Assembly (NCBI RefSeq): GCF_003610695.1
Contig: NZ_RAQH01000010.1
Span: forward strand, 62,001-126,000
Length of the DNA: 64,000 bases
Reading direction: 5' to 3'
Source of the DNA: Epilithonimonas arachidiradicis
GTDB lineage: Bacteria > Bacteroidota > Bacteroidia > Flavobacteriales > Weeksellaceae
Shown here in pieces: positions 42,975 through 52,569 of this stretch; position 1 is the stretch's first letter, and each line of letters begins with the position of its first letter. The position numbers and the translations under genes were made by a program. Below the pieces are notes generated by a model. That model was not told the origin of the DNA. It was given only the letters and a program-made list of their open reading frames with translations, and made no database searches.

Positions 42975-45890
42975 GTGAGAAACTATAATGTATTAAAAAT
43001 TGCTCCAGCTTTTCTATTGCTCGGATCAATGTTACATGCACAGCAGAACGATTCGGTGAAAAAAGAAACCGAGATCGAACAAGTTGTGTTGATTGGTTAT
43101 GGTAAGCAGAAGAAATCCGACTTGACAGGGTCGATAACATCTGTAACTGAAAAGGATTTCAATAAAGGTGCAATGGTATCTGCAGACCAACTCATTATGG
43201 GTAAGGCTGCGGGTGTCAGAATCACTAATACCGGAGGTAATCCTAATGCTGCACCTAATATTGTTATTAGGGGAGGTGGTTCTCTTTCTGCAAGTAACCA
43301 ACCACTTATTGTCATTGACGGTGTACCGATTGCTATTGATAATCCGGCAGGAATCAGCAACCCACTCTTACTTGTAAATCCAAACGATATTGAATCGTTC
43401 TCCATTCTTAAAGATGCATCTGCTACAGCTATTTACGGTTCAAGAGCATCTGCGGGTGTAATCATTATTACAACTAAAAAAGGGACCAGTGGAAAACCTA
43501 AGTTCAGTTACAATGCTAATGTTTCTCTTGGTGAGGTTTATAAGTATATGAATGTTATGAGTTCTGATGAATTTGTAAGATTTGTAACAGAAAATCTTCC
43601 GAATGATGCCTGGAAATTGGGTGTAGGCGGCTCCGCGCCTGTAAGAGATGCTAATGGAAATATAACATCTCCGGCAGTTATGGGAAAAATATACAGTACT
43701 GACTGGCAAAAAGAAGTTTTGAGGAATTCGCTTTCGACTGATCATGTATTTAGTGCTTCCGCATCATTGCCAGACGGAACACCTATCAGAGCTTCCCTAG
43801 GCTATAATAGAGCAGAAGGTGTGGTGAAAATGAATGATCTTGACAGATATACTGCTTCCATCAAAATCACACCAATATTTTTTGACAAGCACTTAAAAAT
43901 TGATATCAATTCAAAAAGTATATGGGTTAAGCAAAATGCGATAGATGAAGGCAGTGTTTTAGGAGCAGCAATTGCCATGGATCCTACTAAGCCAGTTTAT
44001 GCTGTGGATGATTCGCCAGCGTCTACAAGATTTGGAGGTTATTATCAATATCTAAGCCCGGAGACCAACGCTACTACTGGTGAGGTTTTGCGTTACCTTA
44101 AAGCAGGATCTAGCAATCCGGTTGCAGATCTTTTTCAGAGAAGTAAACCTCAATCTACATCCCGATATCTCAACAATATTGAATTTGATTACAAAACCCA
44201 TTTCCTTCCAGATTTGAGAGCTGTTGTGAATTTGGGTTATGATTACTCTGTAACTAAGTTGAGAGAGAGTTTTGCTTATAATTCTATTTCTCAATACAAT
44301 ACTTATTCACCATTAAGACCTTATCCAAATGATTATTTTTTCTATAATGGATTTGAAACGGGCGAAGATCAAACCATGAAGAATAAGCTTTTGGATGCTT
44401 ATTTGGTTTATAATAAGGTTAGCACAGATTCCTTCATTTCGAATTTCTTAATTCAAGGTGGATATTCTTACCAGGACTTTGTCAATGATGGAAGCAAAAT
44501 CAGAACAAGACTAAAGCCCGGAACACAAGAGCTTGAGTATTTTACCGATATAGAATCTGTTTATTATAATCGTTATAATCTGCAATCGTTTTTTGGTAGA
44601 TCAAATATTGATATATTAGATAAATATCTTTTTACAGTAACATTCAGAGCGGACGCTTCGTCACTGTTCCAAGGATTGAATAAGACTTGGGGCTATTTCC
44701 CAGCTGTAGGCTTTGCCTGGAAAGCATCTAGTGAGGAATGGATAAAAAACCTAAATCTTTTCTCTGAATTAAAGTTGAGAGCTGGATGGGGGCTTACTGG
44801 TCAGCAGAATATACAGAATGTTGTAGGATATTATCCTTCTAGGCCTTTATTCATTGTAGGTTCATCAGTTGGACAATATTTAGGTGGACTTAATACTTAC
44901 ACTGCTGCACCATTTAACAATGAATTGACATGGGAGAAAGCAGAAACTTATAATGTAGGAATCGACTTCAGCTCAAAAAATAGAAGGATTTCTGGAACAG
45001 TAGAGTATTATAATAGAAGAATGACAGACTTGCTCGCAAGAGTAACTTATCCTGCAGGTCAATTTCTTACCAATACTTTTGTGAAAAATACCGGTGAAAT
45101 GGTGTCAAAAGGATTTGAAGCTTCTTTGACTATCACACCAGTAAAAACGATGGATTTTACCTGGGATCTTAATGGAAATATAGCTTACAACGATAGCAAG
45201 ATTGATAACCTTGAGGGACAAAGATTTGTATCTGCATTGCAAGACCAAAATCTTCCAAGTGGTACAGGAGCTGTTATCAGACAACATTTTGTTGGCTATC
45301 AACCTGCGTCAGCATATGTTTATCAACAGGTCTATGATCAAAATGGGAATCCGCTTCAAAATGTTTTTGTAGATAGAAACGGTGATGGAATCATTAATGA
45401 TTCTGACAGATACATTTTAGAAATTGCTCCGAAAACAACATTTGGATTTGGGACCAATCTAGCTTATAAGAATTGGGATTTATCTGCAAGTTTCCACGGA
45501 CAGATTGGTGGGATGGTTCATAATTCTAGAAAATTATCTCAAGGTTTTATTGAGCAGGCAGCTACTTCCGATGGTTTGGCGCTCAACAATCTTGTCAATT
45601 TCTATGATGGTATGTCCAGTTTTAATTTCGTGACCAGACCAAATGACCAGATGCAATTGTCGGATTATTTTTATGAGGATGCCTCATTCTTACGTTGTGA
45701 TAACATCACATTAGGTTATAGATTCAATAAACTTTTAGGCTTTAATAGTGTAAGGATTTATGGAACTGTGAACAATGCTTTCATCGTGACAAAATACACG
45801 GGTCAAGATCCTGAGACACCATCTACATTCGATAACAATATATATCCGAGACCAAGGATTTATACATTTGGATTCAATCTAAATTTCTAA
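42975..45890 (+). CDS. SusC/RagA family TonB-dependent outer-membrane transporter
   Basis: 971 residues from a GTG at 42975, which gives signal peptide MRNYNVLKIAPAFLLLGSML then HAQ. The TonB-box-like ETEIEQVVLIGYGKQKKSDL precedes the plug domain (~45-170, with GKAAGVRITNTGGNPNAAPN), then a 22-strand barrel to the C-terminal FGFNLNF. The carboxypeptidase-regulatory-like domain usual at the N-terminus of SusC proteins is absent: only ~10 residues separate the signal peptide from the TonB box. With SusD it imports large maltodextrins. First gene of the sus-like operon. Confidence 0.95.
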   Translation: MRNYNVLKIAPAFLLLGSMLHAQQNDSVKKETEIEQVVLIGYGKQKKSDLTGSITSVTEKDFNKGAMVSADQLIMGKAAGVRITNTGGNPNAAPNIVIRGGGSLSASNQPLIVIDGVPIAIDNPAGISNPLLLVNPNDIESFSILKDASATAIYGSRASAGVIIITTKKGTSGKPKFSYNANVSLGEVYKYMNVMSSDEFVRFVTENLPNDAWKLGVGGSAPVRDANGNITSPAVMGKIYSTDWQKEVLRNSLSTDHVFSASASLPDGTPIRASLGYNRAEGVVKMNDLDRYTASIKITPIFFDKHLKIDINSKSIWVKQNAIDEGSVLGAAIAMDPTKPVYAVDDSPASTRFGGYYQYLSPETNATTGEVLRYLKAGSSNPVADLFQRSKPQSTSRYLNNIEFDYKTHFLPDLRAVVNLGYDYSVTKLRESFAYNSISQYNTYSPLRPYPNDYFFYNGFETGEDQTMKNKLLDAYLVYNKVSTDSFISNFLIQGGYSYQDFVNDGSKIRTRLKPGTQELEYFTDIESVYYNRYNLQSFFGRSNIDILDKYLFTVTFRADASSLFQGLNKTWGYFPAVGFAWKASSEEWIKNLNLFSELKLRAGWGLTGQQNIQNVVGYYPSRPLFIVGSSVGQYLGGLNTYTAAPFNNELTWEKAETYNVGIDFSSKNRRISGTVEYYNRRMTDLLARVTYPAGQFLTNTFVKNTGEMVSKGFEASLTITPVKTMDFTWDLNGNIAYNDSKIDNLEGQRFVSALQDQNLPSGTGAVIRQHFVGYQPASAYVYQQVYDQNGNPLQNVFVDRNGDGIINDSDRYILEIAPKTTFGFGTNLAYKNWDLSASFHGQIGGMVHNSRKLSQGFIEQAATSDGLALNNLVNFYDGMSSFNFVTRPNDQMQLSDYFYEDASFLRCDNITLGYRFNKLLGFNSVRIYGTVNNAFIVTKYTGQDPETPSTFDNNIYPRPRIYTFGFNLNF

Positions 45891-45894
45891 GAAA

Positions 45895-47454
45895 ATGAAA
45901 AAAAATATATTTAAACTAGCAATAATTTCAGCAGTCTCTTTGATGTCTGTTTCGTGTCTTAATGATCTGGAAACAGACCCAAAATATGAAGTGACTTTAG
46001 AAAATCTTCTAGCGCAAGATCCTAATGCGATTGAAGGTTTACTTTCAAAGATGTATTCTAATTTTGCACTGTCCAGCACAAAAGGACCGGGAGACTCTGA
46101 CATAGAAGGTGCCAATGCAGGAGAATCACCATTCATCAGAGGATTACTTAACCTGAATGACTTTACAGCGGATGATATGAAGAATAGATGGGGTGATGGA
46201 GGTCTGGATCCTCTTACAACTTCTTCAGGATGGTCAGATTCTAATAAATTCTTCAAATATGTCTATGACAGAATTTATTATATCGTTCCGCAGACAACCA
46301 ACCTTATAAAAATCGTAAATTCTGATAATGTCAATGTTGCTAATAAAGAACAAGTAACAAGCGAGTTGAGATTCTTGAGAGCCTTAGCATATTATTACCA
46401 GATTGACTTTTTTGGAAAAGGAGCATTAGTAACTACAGAAAATTACGGCTCAACTACACCTTTACCAGAATCTTCCAGAACAGAACTCTTCAACTATGTT
46501 GAATCTGAATTGTTGGATATTGAAGGAAAATTGCCTGACACCAACGGTTATGGAAGAGCAAATAAGTCTGTTGTAAGAATGCTTCTGGCTAAATTATACA
46601 TCAATGCAGAAGTTTACACAGGAACACCAAGGTATAACGACTGCGCAATCTACTTGAACAAAGTTTTCGGGGGTGGCTATCAGTTGGAAAGTAATTTTCA
46701 CAAAAATTTCCGTGCAGACAATAACACATCAAGAGAAATCATATTCCCGCTTATTGCAGACTCTAACGTGAGTCAAAGTTATGGGAATACAACGTACATC
46801 ATTAATGGAAGTCTTAGTACAGCAACGATGAATCTTTCTGACTATGCTGCTGCAGAGGGATGGACAGGTCATAGAGCGACGAAGGCTTGGTATGGCTTAT
46901 ATGCAAGTAATGCTGCAGGGCTACAAACTTCTTCTGATGTGCGGGCAAAAGATTTTTGGACTTCTGGTCATAACTGGGAAATGACTGATTATAAGGAATG
47001 GACTGATGGTTATCCAAGTATCAAGTATAGCAACAAAGCTACTGACGATTCAGGCATCAACGTTTCTTTTTCACCTACTGATTTTCCAATGTTCCGTCTT
47101 TCAGATGCTTACTTGATGTATGCAGAGTGTGTGCTGAGAGGTGCTAATCCTGTGGCTGGAGATGCGTTGGAGTTTGTTAACAAGGTAAGAACAAGGGCTG
47201 GGGCTTCTGCGATTACTTCTAATCAGCTGACGTTGGATTTTATTCTAAATGAGCGAGGTAGAGAGTTGAACTTAGAAGGACACAGAAGGTCTGACCTGAT
47301 AAGATTTGGAAAGTTTACAGGAGGATCATATCTATGGCCTTGGAAGGGAGGTATTGAAAGCGGAACAGCTATTCCTTCCACTTATAATCTTTTTCCAATA
47401 CCATCTACGGCGCTTCAGGCTAATCCTAATTTGAAACAGAACCCTGGATATTAA
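45895..47454 (+). CDS. SusD/RagB family outer-membrane lipoprotein
   Basis: 519 residues. Lipobox SVSC (Cys21). SusD-like TPR scaffold with EVTLENLLAQDPNAIEGLLS near the N-terminus, VTSELRFLRALAYYYQIDFF (~125), and the C-terminal region FPMFRLSDAYLMYAECVLRG then ELNLEGHRRSDLIRFGKF. It caps the SusC barrel and binds glycan at the cell surface. It starts 4 nt after the SusC stop. Confidence 0.95.
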   Translation: MKKNIFKLAIISAVSLMSVSCLNDLETDPKYEVTLENLLAQDPNAIEGLLSKMYSNFALSSTKGPGDSDIEGANAGESPFIRGLLNLNDFTADDMKNRWGDGGLDPLTTSSGWSDSNKFFKYVYDRIYYIVPQTTNLIKIVNSDNVNVANKEQVTSELRFLRALAYYYQIDFFGKGALVTTENYGSTTPLPESSRTELFNYVESELLDIEGKLPDTNGYGRANKSVVRMLLAKLYINAEVYTGTPRYNDCAIYLNKVFGGGYQLESNFHKNFRADNNTSREIIFPLIADSNVSQSYGNTTYIINGSLSTATMNLSDYAAAEGWTGHRATKAWYGLYASNAAGLQTSSDVRAKDFWTSGHNWEMTDYKEWTDGYPSIKYSNKATDDSGINVSFSPTDFPMFRLSDAYLMYAECVLRGANPVAGDALEFVNKVRTRAGASAITSNQLTLDFILNERGRELNLEGHRRSDLIRFGKFTGGSYLWPWKGGIESGTAIPSTYNLFPIPSTALQANPNLKQNPGY

Positions 47455-47471
47455 TTTTTAACAATTGAAAA

Positions 47472-48569
47472 ATGAAACAAAAAATGTTATCTTACAATAG
47501 ATTCTTCCTTGCGATAGCTGTAATTATCGGGCTAATGTCTTGCGAGGATAGAGAGATTGTTACCATTGATGAGCAGAGTCCTGCTGTTGTAATGGATCTA
47601 TCAACTCAGAGCCTTATGCTGGATGCTAATTTTCCAAACAATCAGGTGCTAACTGTCACTTGGAAACCTGCGTCATTTAATGTTCCGGTGCAAATGAATT
47701 ATCAATTGGAAATAAGTGCAACCGAAAATTTTGAAAATTCTACAATACTTGGTCTTTCCACAGCTCCACAAAACTATATTTCTTTTACTTCCAAACAAAT
47801 TAATGAAGCGGTAAAGAAAATAGGTTTGGTGCCAGATGTTGTACAGAAATTGTTTTTCCGAGTAAATTCTAGTACAGGGCTTAATAATTTTCAGCAAGTT
47901 TCGAATATCACATCTTTATCTATAAAACCATACTTGGCAAGTCCGATTTATAACTTTACAGACTTATATCTCATTGGTGCTGCTACTGCAGGTGGCTGGG
48001 ATAATTTAGCAACCAATGATAAGATTTACCCGTTACTGAAAACTGCTAATGCTAATATATATACATTCACAGGTTTTTTCAAAGCCGATGGTTTCAAGAT
48101 TATCAAAACAAAAGGATCTTGGGATGCACAATATGGATTAGGAGCTTCAGCAGGATTATTGGATACAAGTGGTGGTTCTGGTAATATTACTATTTCCGCA
48201 GATGGTTATTATAAATTAACTATAAACATTTCAGCACTGACTTATACTTTGGAGTCTGTACCTACGCCTACAAAAACATATAATACAATTTCAATCATAG
48301 GAACAGTAAACGGAAATTACGATACAGATACAGAATTGGTTCAGTCGTCATTTGATCCACACTTGTGGACTTTGAAAAAGGTGAAATTGAATGCTGGGGA
48401 TTTCAAGTTTAGAGCTAATAAAAACTGGGATGTAAACTGGGGAAGTACAGCAGAATATTTTGGAACCGCAACCCAAGGTGGAGATAATATCCCTCTGACA
48501 TCTGAGTGGGAATATGATGTTTATTTTAACGATTCAACAGGTGCTTACAGCTTGATTCCAATCAAATAA
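47472..48569 (+). CDS. SusE-like surface starch-binding lipoprotein
   Basis: 365 residues. Lipobox LMSC. An N-terminal SusE-type Ig-like domain (~35-145, NQVLTVTWKPASFNVPVQMN) is followed by two starch-binding modules in tandem (~155-260 with DLYLIGAATAGGWDNLATND and FKIIKTKGSWDAQYGLGASA; ~265-365 with ISIIGTVNGNYDTDTELVQS). The aromatic pattern suits binding of starch helices. Second module pair nearly repeated in the next gene. It follows SusD by 17 nt. Confidence 0.88.
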   Translation: MKQKMLSYNRFFLAIAVIIGLMSCEDREIVTIDEQSPAVVMDLSTQSLMLDANFPNNQVLTVTWKPASFNVPVQMNYQLEISATENFENSTILGLSTAPQNYISFTSKQINEAVKKIGLVPDVVQKLFFRVNSSTGLNNFQQVSNITSLSIKPYLASPIYNFTDLYLIGAATAGGWDNLATNDKIYPLLKTANANIYTFTGFFKADGFKIIKTKGSWDAQYGLGASAGLLDTSGGSGNITISADGYYKLTINISALTYTLESVPTPTKTYNTISIIGTVNGNYDTDTELVQSSFDPHLWTLKKVKLNAGDFKFRANKNWDVNWGSTAEYFGTATQGGDNIPLTSEWEYDVYFNDSTGAYSLIPIK

Positions 48570-48594
48570 TTTTTAAATTTCAGTATAAAATATT

Positions 48595-49998
48595 ATGAAA
48601 AATATATTCAAATTATTATTTGTTTCAATTTTGATCACAGCAGTATTAATTGCTTGTGATAACGAAGCCGATCGAGACTGGACCACGCCCGAAGCCAGCT
48701 TCAAGCTGAATGACACTTCTATGGGTGCAGAAAATGTTCTCTACAAGACTATGGAAAACAATCCCTTCATTTTAGTTTGGGAATCGATTGGTGCTGGAGA
48801 ATATTCTGTAGTGCTTTCATCTACAGAAGATTTTGCCAATAAGGTTGAATTAGGTAAATCCTCTGAATCAACTTTTACAACCACTATTGGAACACTTAAT
48901 ACTAAATTGTTGCAGGCTGGTTTTTCACCTTTTGTATCTCAAATGGTTTACATACGTGTGGAAAAAGGTGGTGAAATGTCTAATGCCATTAGTTTTAATG
49001 TAAAGGCTTATCCAGTAAATGGACCAGTTATAACTGCTCCAACTAACGGAAGCACCGTGATGCTAAATTCTGCCGACCAATCAACAATTGCTACGACTGT
49101 TACTTGGAGTGATTACGCTACGTATGGTTCAGACGTTGTTTACAAAGTTGAAATTGCAAAGAAGGGAACTACTACGTTTTTAAATCTAGGTGAAGTAACC
49201 AATACAAAATCATTAGCAATTACAAGTAAAGACCTTAATACGGCAGCACTTAACTCCGGTGGTATTGCTAATCAGGAAAGCGAATTTGACTTAAGGGTAA
49301 CAGCTAAAACAAGCTTTTCTGTGCCTTCAATTGAATTACAGTCAGCAATTTCTACAATAAAGATCACGCCATTCAAAGTCGAATTTGTTAATCTTTATTT
49401 GGTAGGTGATGCTACTGCGGCAGGCTGGAATAACAGTGCTACCAATGCAGATATGTATCCATTGTTGGGTAACAAAACGGTTAGTGCATCTTACACATAT
49501 ACTGGATTCTTCAAAGCTGGAGGGTTCAAATTGATAAAAGTAAAAGGTAGCTGGGATGCTCAGTACGGAGCCGGTTCATCAGCCGGAACTTTGAGTTCAG
49601 ATGGAGGCTCAGGTAATATCACGGTTGCAGCAGATGGTTATTATAAGCTTGCAGTAAACATTGCAACAATGACGTATACTCTTGAAGCAATTACACCACC
49701 TTCTACGACTTATCCTACGATAGGAATTATTGGAGATGCCACGCCTAATGCCTGGGATGCAAGCACAGCAATGACGCAATCCACATTTGATCCTCATATT
49801 TGGTATATAACAAATGTTAATCTTACCAACGGAAAATTGAAATTCAGAGCCAACAATGCTTGGGATGTGAATTGGGGAAGTTCTGATGAAGATTTTGGTA
49901 TTGGTACACAAGGAGGACCGGACATCAATGTAAAAGCTGGTACTTATAACATTTATTTTAATGATGCTACCGGCGCATTCTCAATGATAAAATTGTAA
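48595..49998 (+). CDS. SusE/SusF-like surface starch-binding lipoprotein
   Basis: 467 residues. Lipobox LIAC. Layout: a SusE-type domain (~30-140), an additional Ig-like domain (~145-260, VITAPTNGSTVMLNSADQST), then two starch-binding modules (~265-365 with NLYLVGDATAAGWNNSATNA and KLIKVKGSWDAQYGAGSSAG; ~370-467 with IGIIGDATPNAWDASTAMTQ). The binding modules are close paralogs of those in the 47472 gene, so the pair arose by duplication with gain of one domain. It follows by 25 nt and ends the operon before a strong terminator. Confidence 0.88.
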   Translation: MKNIFKLLFVSILITAVLIACDNEADRDWTTPEASFKLNDTSMGAENVLYKTMENNPFILVWESIGAGEYSVVLSSTEDFANKVELGKSSESTFTTTIGTLNTKLLQAGFSPFVSQMVYIRVEKGGEMSNAISFNVKAYPVNGPVITAPTNGSTVMLNSADQSTIATTVTWSDYATYGSDVVYKVEIAKKGTTTFLNLGEVTNTKSLAITSKDLNTAALNSGGIANQESEFDLRVTAKTSFSVPSIELQSAISTIKITPFKVEFVNLYLVGDATAAGWNNSATNADMYPLLGNKTVSASYTYTGFFKAGGFKLIKVKGSWDAQYGAGSSAGTLSSDGGSGNITVAADGYYKLAVNIATMTYTLEAITPPSTTYPTIGIIGDATPNAWDASTAMTQSTFDPHIWYITNVNLTNGKLKFRANNAWDVNWGSSDEDFGIGTQGGPDINVKAGTYNIYFNDATGAFSMIKL

Positions 49999-50017
49999 TT
50001 TAGATTACACTTACTTA

Positions 50018-50050
50018 AAATAACCGATTGCTAAAATCGGTTATTTTTTT
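50018..50050 (+). terminator. Intrinsic terminator of the susCDEF-like operon
   Basis: AAATAACCGATT (50018-50029) and AATCGGTTATTT (50035-50046), a perfect 12-bp stem with a 5-nt loop and a T run. Confidence 0.9.
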
Positions 50051-50094
50051 ATTGCAGTTTACACATACTTTTTTTATATTGTAACCAATATATA

Positions 50095-50106
50095 AACCTT
50101 AAAAAA
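50095..50106 (+). promoter_or_regulatory. ACCTTAAAAA leader motif, GH97 gene
   Basis: AACCTTAAAAAA, 77 nt before the GH97 start. It is followed by a tiny ORF ATG GAA ... TAA (50106-50132, 8 codons). Confidence 0.4.
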
Positions 50107-50182
50107 TGGAATCGCTAATGTCTTATTGCTAAGTTGATTTGACAAAGGACAAACGAAACCATCGATCTTAAAATCTATTCAA

Positions 50183-52339
50183 ATGAAAAAAATCACCATT
50201 GGAGCAGCATTGTTCTCATTGATGTTTACAGGGCTCAATGCCCAGAGTCTGAAATCGCCGGACGGCAAATTCGAAATGAATTTCCAACTGAAAAGCGGCG
50301 TTCCTTATTACAATTTAAAATATAACGGCGGCATCGTAGTAGAGGATTCCAAATTGGGCTTAAGATTGCTGAAAGACGGCGACATCCAGTTCGCTTCAGA
50401 AATCGAAAATAAAAATAACGAAGGCAAGAACCTCGATTACGGATTCGAGAAAACTGCTGAGAAGAGAGATTCAAAAAACGAGACCTGGCAGCCGGTTCTT
50501 GGCGAAAAGAAAAATTACATCAACAATTATAACGAACTCGCCGTTACCCTGAATCAAAAGGATAACGACAGAAGCATCATTGTAAAATTCAGATTGTTCA
50601 ATGACGGTTTGGGTTTCAGATATGAGTTTCCTCAACAGAAAAACCTGAATTACTTTATCATTAAAGAAGAAGATTCGGAAATCGACCTTCCAACCGATAT
50701 GAAAGCGTGGTGGTTAGCAGGAGATTATGATACGGAAGAGTATGTAACACAGACCTCGAAATTATCCGAGATTCCTGCTAAATGGCCAACATCTTACGAA
50801 GGAAACGCATCTCAAAATTTGGTGAAAAATGGTGTTCAGATGCCACTGATGATGAAAAAAGAAGGCGCTAATCCACTTTACATCAACATCGCAGAAGCTG
50901 CCGTCATCGATTATCCTGCTGCGAATCTGGAACTCGATGCCACGAATTTCAAATTCAAAACTCACCTTACACCGGACGCTCAGGGCGCCAAAGGTTATAT
51001 GCAGACACCTCAGGTCACGCCTTGGAGAACCATCATCGTATCTCCAAAAGCCGAGGAAGTTTTGGATTCCAAAATGTTGTTCAACCTGAACGAACCTACG
51101 AAATATACCGACACATCGTGGATTCATCCTACAAAATATATGGGCGTTTGGTGGGAAATGATTATCGGAAAATCCCAGTGGGCTTATTCTACAGCAGACA
51201 ATGTTCATATCGGTAAAACAGACTTTTCGAAGTTGACACCGAACGGAAAACACGCTGCTAACAATACTAAAGTTAAAGAATATATCGACTTCGCAGCAGC
51301 CAACGGTTTCCAGGGACTTTTGATTGAAGGCTGGAACATTGGTTGGGAAGACTGGTTCGGTCATTCCAAGGAATTTGTTTTTGATTTCATCACGCCGTAT
51401 CCGGATTTCGATATCAAAATGCTGAACGATTACGCGCATTCCAAAGGTATCAAACTGATTATGCACCACGAGACTTCCGGCTCAGCATCCAACTACGAAA
51501 GATGGGCTGATAAAGCATTTCAATTGATGAATAAATATGGTTATGATGCTGTGAAGACTGGTTATGTCGGGAATATCATTCCACGAGGGGAACACCATTA
51601 CAGCCAGTGGACCATCAACCATTACCGAAGAATTATCGAGAAAGCAGCAGAATATAAAATTATGGTCAACTCGCACGAGTCGGTGCGTCCAAGCGGCGAA
51701 AGCAGAACTTATCCTAACTGGATTGCCGCGGAAGCTGCCAGAGGAACCGAGTTCGAAGCCTTTGCAGGAAACAATCCGGACCATCAGACGATTTTGCCAT
51801 TTACCAGATGGATGGGCGGCCCGATGGATTACACGCCGGGGATTTTCCAGACCAAACTGGATTACTATTTCCCGGGTGACAAACGTTTTGTGAAAACCAC
51901 GCTGGCCAAGCAGTTGGCGCTTTATGTCGTGATGTACCAGCCACTTCAGATGGCCGCAGATTTACCGGAAAACTATGCCAGACATATGGACGCTTTCCAG
52001 TTCATCAAGGACGTCGCTGCTGATTGGGATGATACCAAGATTCTTTCCGCAGAACCAGGCGATTACATCCACACCGCCAGAAAAGCGAAAGGAACGGATA
52101 ACTGGTTTGTGGGCGGAATTACCGATGAGAATGCCAGAGACTACACCGTAGATTTCTCCTTCCTGGACAAAGGCCGCAAGTATGAAGCGACAATCTACGA
52201 AGACGGAAAAGACGCCGATTACATCAACAATCCGCAGAGTTACAAAATCTACAAAAAAACCGTAGACAGCAAAACGAAATTGCCGATGCACCTTGTAAGA
52301 AGTGGTGGTTACGCCATTTCCCTGAAACCAATCAAATAA
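50183..52339 (+). CDS. GH97 alpha-glucosidase (SusB-like)
   Basis: 718 residues. Signal peptide MKKITIGAALFSLMFTGLNA. An N-terminal beta-sandwich (~25-290) precedes a TIM barrel (~300-610) and a C-terminal beta domain. Glu430 (LIMHHETSG), Glu499 (VNSHESVRPSG) and Glu523 (AARGTEFEAF) line up at a constant 9-residue offset with Glu439, Glu508 and Glu532 of the Bacteroides SusB enzyme, which marks the inverting GH97 type. It removes glucose from maltooligosaccharides in the periplasm. Separate transcription unit behind the sus terminator. Confidence 0.95.
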   Translation: MKKITIGAALFSLMFTGLNAQSLKSPDGKFEMNFQLKSGVPYYNLKYNGGIVVEDSKLGLRLLKDGDIQFASEIENKNNEGKNLDYGFEKTAEKRDSKNETWQPVLGEKKNYINNYNELAVTLNQKDNDRSIIVKFRLFNDGLGFRYEFPQQKNLNYFIIKEEDSEIDLPTDMKAWWLAGDYDTEEYVTQTSKLSEIPAKWPTSYEGNASQNLVKNGVQMPLMMKKEGANPLYINIAEAAVIDYPAANLELDATNFKFKTHLTPDAQGAKGYMQTPQVTPWRTIIVSPKAEEVLDSKMLFNLNEPTKYTDTSWIHPTKYMGVWWEMIIGKSQWAYSTADNVHIGKTDFSKLTPNGKHAANNTKVKEYIDFAAANGFQGLLIEGWNIGWEDWFGHSKEFVFDFITPYPDFDIKMLNDYAHSKGIKLIMHHETSGSASNYERWADKAFQLMNKYGYDAVKTGYVGNIIPRGEHHYSQWTINHYRRIIEKAAEYKIMVNSHESVRPSGESRTYPNWIAAEAARGTEFEAFAGNNPDHQTILPFTRWMGGPMDYTPGIFQTKLDYYFPGDKRFVKTTLAKQLALYVVMYQPLQMAADLPENYARHMDAFQFIKDVAADWDDTKILSAEPGDYIHTARKAKGTDNWFVGGITDENARDYTVDFSFLDKGRKYEATIYEDGKDADYINNPQSYKIYKKTVDSKTKLPMHLVRSGGYAISLKPIK

Positions 52340-52362
52340 AAAATTCCCTTCACTGAAGGAGA

Positions 52363-52396
52363 GATTTTCGAACCTGTTCGGAAATCGGGAGTTTTT
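52363..52396 (+). terminator. Putative terminator of the GH97 gene
   Basis: GATTTTCGAAC (52363-52373) and GTTCGGAAATC (52376-52386), an 11-bp stem with one G-U pair, followed by GGGAGTTTTT. It runs directly into repeat copy D. Confidence 0.6.
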
Positions 52397-52487
52397 CAGG
52401 AGCTTAATCCCGCTATCCGCTATTACTCCTCGTGCCAAAGCTTTTCCCAAGGCTTGCTGTGGGGTAACCGCTACTATCGGGGCTATG
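52392..52487 (+). repeat. Structured dispersed repeat, copy D
   Basis: Starts TTTTTCAGGAGCTTAATCCC; ends ACCGCTACTATCGGGGCTAT. The central stem is TTACTCC/GGGGTAA (one G-U pair), enclosing CTCGTGCC...GGCTTGCTGT. It follows the GH97 gene in its orientation. Confidence 0.85.
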
Positions 52488-52569
52488 GCTTTCAACTCCA
52501 AATAAACTTTGTCAAAGTTCAACCTTTGACAAAGTTTTTCTTAATTTTTTTTCTCAAAAATCCTACTAA

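Noticed and set aside
50762-52522. Long antisense frames (235 and 186 codons) opposite the GH97 gene
   Set aside because: The sense gene is complete with all catalytic residues. The antisense products are Phe/Arg/His-rich, as expected from reversed codons.
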